NCBI GenBank assembly: GCA_900316045.1
Contig: ONBM01000003.1
Span: 26,292-90,291, forward strand
Source: an uncultured Bacteroidales bacterium
GTDB lineage: Bacteria > Bacteroidota > Bacteroidia > Bacteroidales > UBA932
Direction: 5' to 3'
Length of the DNA: 64,000 nucleotides
Shown one piece after another: positions 61,904-64,000 of the stretch. Within the stretch, counting starts at the first letter, position 1. Each line of letters starts with the position of its first letter. Made by a program: the position numbers and the translations under genes. Under the pieces are notes generated by a model that had not been told where the DNA came from, did not search any database, and worked only from the letters and a program-made list of their open reading frames with translations.

Positions 61904-63853
61904 CTACCACCATACCTGACTATTATCCTCATAAACAAACGGCCTCTCCTCCTTACCCTCTGTATGATTGCGCAAAATGAAAATGCCGCCACTGGGAACA
62001 TTTTCGTAAACAAGGGAGTCTTTTTGCCCTGACCGCTTCCCTAACGAATGCCAACCGTCTTTCCAGAAGAACAGTTCATAAGTACAATGCGAATAAATGT
62101 TGTTTGAGTCATTCCTCGGGCAATAAGCGACCCCTCTAACATCACGTTCCTCACCTAGGTCAAGCCCGATCCAAACTGGCTGCGGCGATGCGAGCGCTAT
62201 CACATTGCTCGGGAACACGACAGTGGAATCCGTCGATAGATAGACTCTCAGATAATTTTTTGTGTTACCGTCAAAAACTGTGCGGATATTACCCATAGTA
62301 GCCTCCATGATGCCTATGTATTTTCCGCTGAGGGGTCTCCCGTCATCGCCCACAAAAGCTATTTCAGAAACGTTGCCGGCATTACCCCTTGCAAAGATGT
62401 CCGGAAACAAATACCGAACATACCTGCAACGAACATGATTGACAGCAAAAGTGTCCATTTTAGAGTCAGGTACGGAATCGATAGTGAAGAAAGTGGACGC
62501 ATCCTCAAAATCAGGTTTGTCAGCTCCCTGGAATTTAGCGCCGACCATTTCGGCAGCATATCCAAGCTGGTACTTGGAGCGACCATATTTCCGGGTCAGG
62601 ACCATCCTAGGAATTAGATTAGCACTGTCTGCAACAGCAAAATGACATTTCCCGTTCTCTTCAAGGAATATCGGAGACCCGAGCGGACGGAGACTTCCGT
62701 CCTTACAATATAGCGGCAGATAAACAATTTCACGCCCCATAGACTTAAAACGGACCTTGCCATTTTTAATAGACGAATATGTGACAGGCACCCACCTTTT
62801 GTTGTCGAAAACGCCAAGATAGGCAACTGACGCATAGTCCTTCAAAGAATCAGGGACAGCCACATCAATGTTTGAGGTCTTGACCAGATGCGAAGTAATG
62901 TCCTCATAAGCCGCATATGGGAAGTCTAGCAGTTTCACAGTCTCCAAGTCCTCTTCGGACATCAGTTTTCGGGAGAACCTCTTCACAAAGACTTTTGGTG
63001 GTTTGTTGACGATTTCATTCTCGCCAGGATTGAATTTAGCGGTTGAGAAACTTATCCATTCATTATCCTTTGTCAGCACTGCATTGAAATCATGTCCAGC
63101 GCTACGATTTCCCCAGTGAGGTATTGTACAATGTGCTACAGCAATCCCCATTGCCCTCATTGCGAACAAAGCTACTGCCGCCTGCTCAACACAGGAACTG
63201 AGACGGCATTTACGAAGTTGTTCCGCAGACAAGGAGCGTGGGTGGTTTTTGAAAATATGCCCTCCTCCTGCCGGCAGGAACCAAGTTGCGATGTCCTCGT
63301 TGATTAGCCGGCACGCCTCTAGAGGATCAGGATTACCAGCCAAAGAGTCCACGACCCATCTGTAACGGTTACGGAAGTAATGTCTCCATTCCGTCAAGGG
63401 TTCATTTCCATAGCGATATGGCAGGACATATTCACAAAAATCATCAAATGGCAAGTTAGAAGTCCAAGGGTAATCCAGTGTCTCGAAAGCCTCGTCAATA
63501 TTGTCAATCAGATAATCCGCCTTAACAGACCGCAAGTCTTCAGAACGCTTATATTGGAATTTAGTCGGGATGCCATATTCCGAAATTACCTTATTCCAGA
63601 CCGCATTCACCTTGAGCTGAACAAGATAGACATTCACCTCTGTATCCTCAAACCGCACATCCAAATTTGCGACTGCATCAAAAAAAACAGCATCGAGGCT
63701 ATCCAGGCGTGAGCTAACCAAGGTGTAACGTCCAACCATGTTCTCGATCAAGAAACAGGCTGCCTTGTATTTCTTCCTGTCCCCTCGATAATGCTCCAGA
63801 ACCTTCTCCAACTCGCCTCTGTTTGCACCCGCCATCGACAATGACGCTTCCAA
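61904..63853 (-). CDS. Transglutaminase-like lipoprotein; start codon uncertain
   Basis: At least 649 residues. The segment ANRGELEKVLEHYRGDRKKYKAACFLIENM is the usual N-terminal region of Bacteroidales transglutaminase-like lipoproteins. The papain-like core has Cys in LSSCVEQAAVALFAMRAMGI, His in SAGHDFNAVL and the NEWISFS strand in place of the usual aspartate segment. The C-terminal 150 residues form a discoidin-like sandwich (WIGLDLGEERDVRGVAYCPRND). The first usable start is TTG at 63853, but the same frame is open to 63916 and encodes RISSNLLLSFLICSCS, a lipoprotein signal with no ATG, GTG or TTG before it: the preceding codon is TAA. The true start is therefore missing or non-standard. 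It precedes lepB by 10 bp on the same strand. Confidence 0.75.
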   Translation of the reverse strand: MEASLSMAGANRGELEKVLEHYRGDRKKYKAACFLIENMVGRYTLVSSRLDSLDAVFFDAVANLDVRFEDTEVNVYLVQLKVNAVWNKVISEYGIPTKFQYKRSEDLRSVKADYLIDNIDEAFETLDYPWTSNLPFDDFCEYVLPYRYGNEPLTEWRHYFRNRYRWVVDSLAGNPDPLEACRLINEDIATWFLPAGGGHIFKNHPRSLSAEQLRKCRLSSCVEQAAVALFAMRAMGIAVAHCTIPHWGNRSAGHDFNAVLTKDNEWISFSTAKFNPGENEIVNKPPKVFVKRFSRKLMSEEDLETVKLLDFPYAAYEDITSHLVKTSNIDVAVPDSLKDYASVAYLGVFDNKRWVPVTYSSIKNGKVRFKSMGREIVYLPLYCKDGSLRPLGSPIFLEENGKCHFAVADSANLIPRMVLTRKYGRSKYQLGYAAEMVGAKFQGADKPDFEDASTFFTIDSVPDSKMDTFAVNHVRCRYVRYLFPDIFARGNAGNVSEIAFVGDDGRPLSGKYIGIMEATMGNIRTVFDGNTKNYLRVYLSTDSTVVFPSNVIALASPQPVWIGLDLGEERDVRGVAYCPRNDSNNIYSHCTYELFFWKDGWHSLGKRSGQKDSLVYENVPSGGIFILRNHTEGKEERPFVYEDNSQVWW

Positions 63854-64000
63854 CCTCGGCGAGTACCGAGAGCATGAACATATAAGAAAAGATAATAGTA
63901 GATTACTACTGATGCGTTAACTTTTTTATTCAAATAAACTTAGTTCTTTGTCATTTTGATTTTCAGTGAGTGGTGGCTCAGGCACAAGCATTTCCCTGAG

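Noticed and set aside
63748..63933. Frameshift joining a hydrophobic minus-strand frame (TTG start, LNKKVNASVVIYYYLFLYVHAL) to the transglutaminase gene
   Set aside because: The transglutaminase frame itself carries a better lipoprotein signal (SFLICSC) immediately upstream, so no frameshift is needed; only the start codon is missing.

Overview
The window is chromosomal DNA of a Bacteroidales bacterium (phylum Bacteroidota). The evidence is several SusC/SusD outer-membrane pairs, a hybrid two-component regulator, Mfa/FimA-type fimbrial proteins, Bacteroidota-only families (DUF5686, DUF4783), start codons with A-rich rather than Shine-Dalgarno leaders, and promoters of the TTTG / TAnnTTTG type. 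The genus cannot be told from the sequence.

Layout. 1-3.3 kb: end of a fimbrial locus (a C-terminal fimbrillin fragment and a lipoprotein that may be a fimbrial tip or anchor protein). 3.3-5.2 kb: a mobile-looking unit, a REP-associated tyrosine transposase (RAYT) gene flanked in direct orientation by two identical 99-bp double-hairpin elements, each preceded by its own, unrelated tandem array (27-bp and 61-bp units). 5.2-6.6 kb: a DUF486 membrane protein and class II fructose-bisphosphate aldolase. 7.0-12 kb: one SusC/SusD pair whose SusD tail runs antisense into a LysR gene. 11.8-15.4 kb: a nitrosative-stress module (LysR regulator, divergent RIC/ScdA repair protein, hybrid-cluster protein Hcp). 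15.5-38.1 kb: a large polysaccharide-utilisation locus. On the minus strand lie a surface lipoprotein, two SusC/SusD pairs and a hybrid two-component regulator. Diverging on the plus strand are three lipoprotein glycosidase-like enzymes (beta-helix GH28/GH49-like, GH123/DUF4091-like, GH20). GH20 plus GH123-like suggests a glycan containing N-acetylhexosamine, possibly GalNAc; this is inference.

38.1-63.9 kb is mostly housekeeping: a double-thioredoxin-fold protein with coaD, ung and lon; HU with a 29-residue AURKAIP1/COX24-type basic protein; RNase G; Lnt; DUF5686 and DUF4783; RlmH coupled to an NtrY-like histidine kinase; glpK and glpF; an acyltransferase; tRNA-Arg(CCU), rpmF and yceD; typA; signal peptidase I; and a transglutaminase-like lipoprotein whose start codon appears to be missing.

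The most unusual parts are the RAYT/REP/tandem-array unit, the fused 3' ends of susD and lysR, a fimbrillin-like domain apparently joined to a beta-helix glycosidase, a surface lipoprotein ending in a degenerate NAGPA-like domain, a GlpF with both NPA motifs altered, and the transglutaminase gene without a usual start codon.
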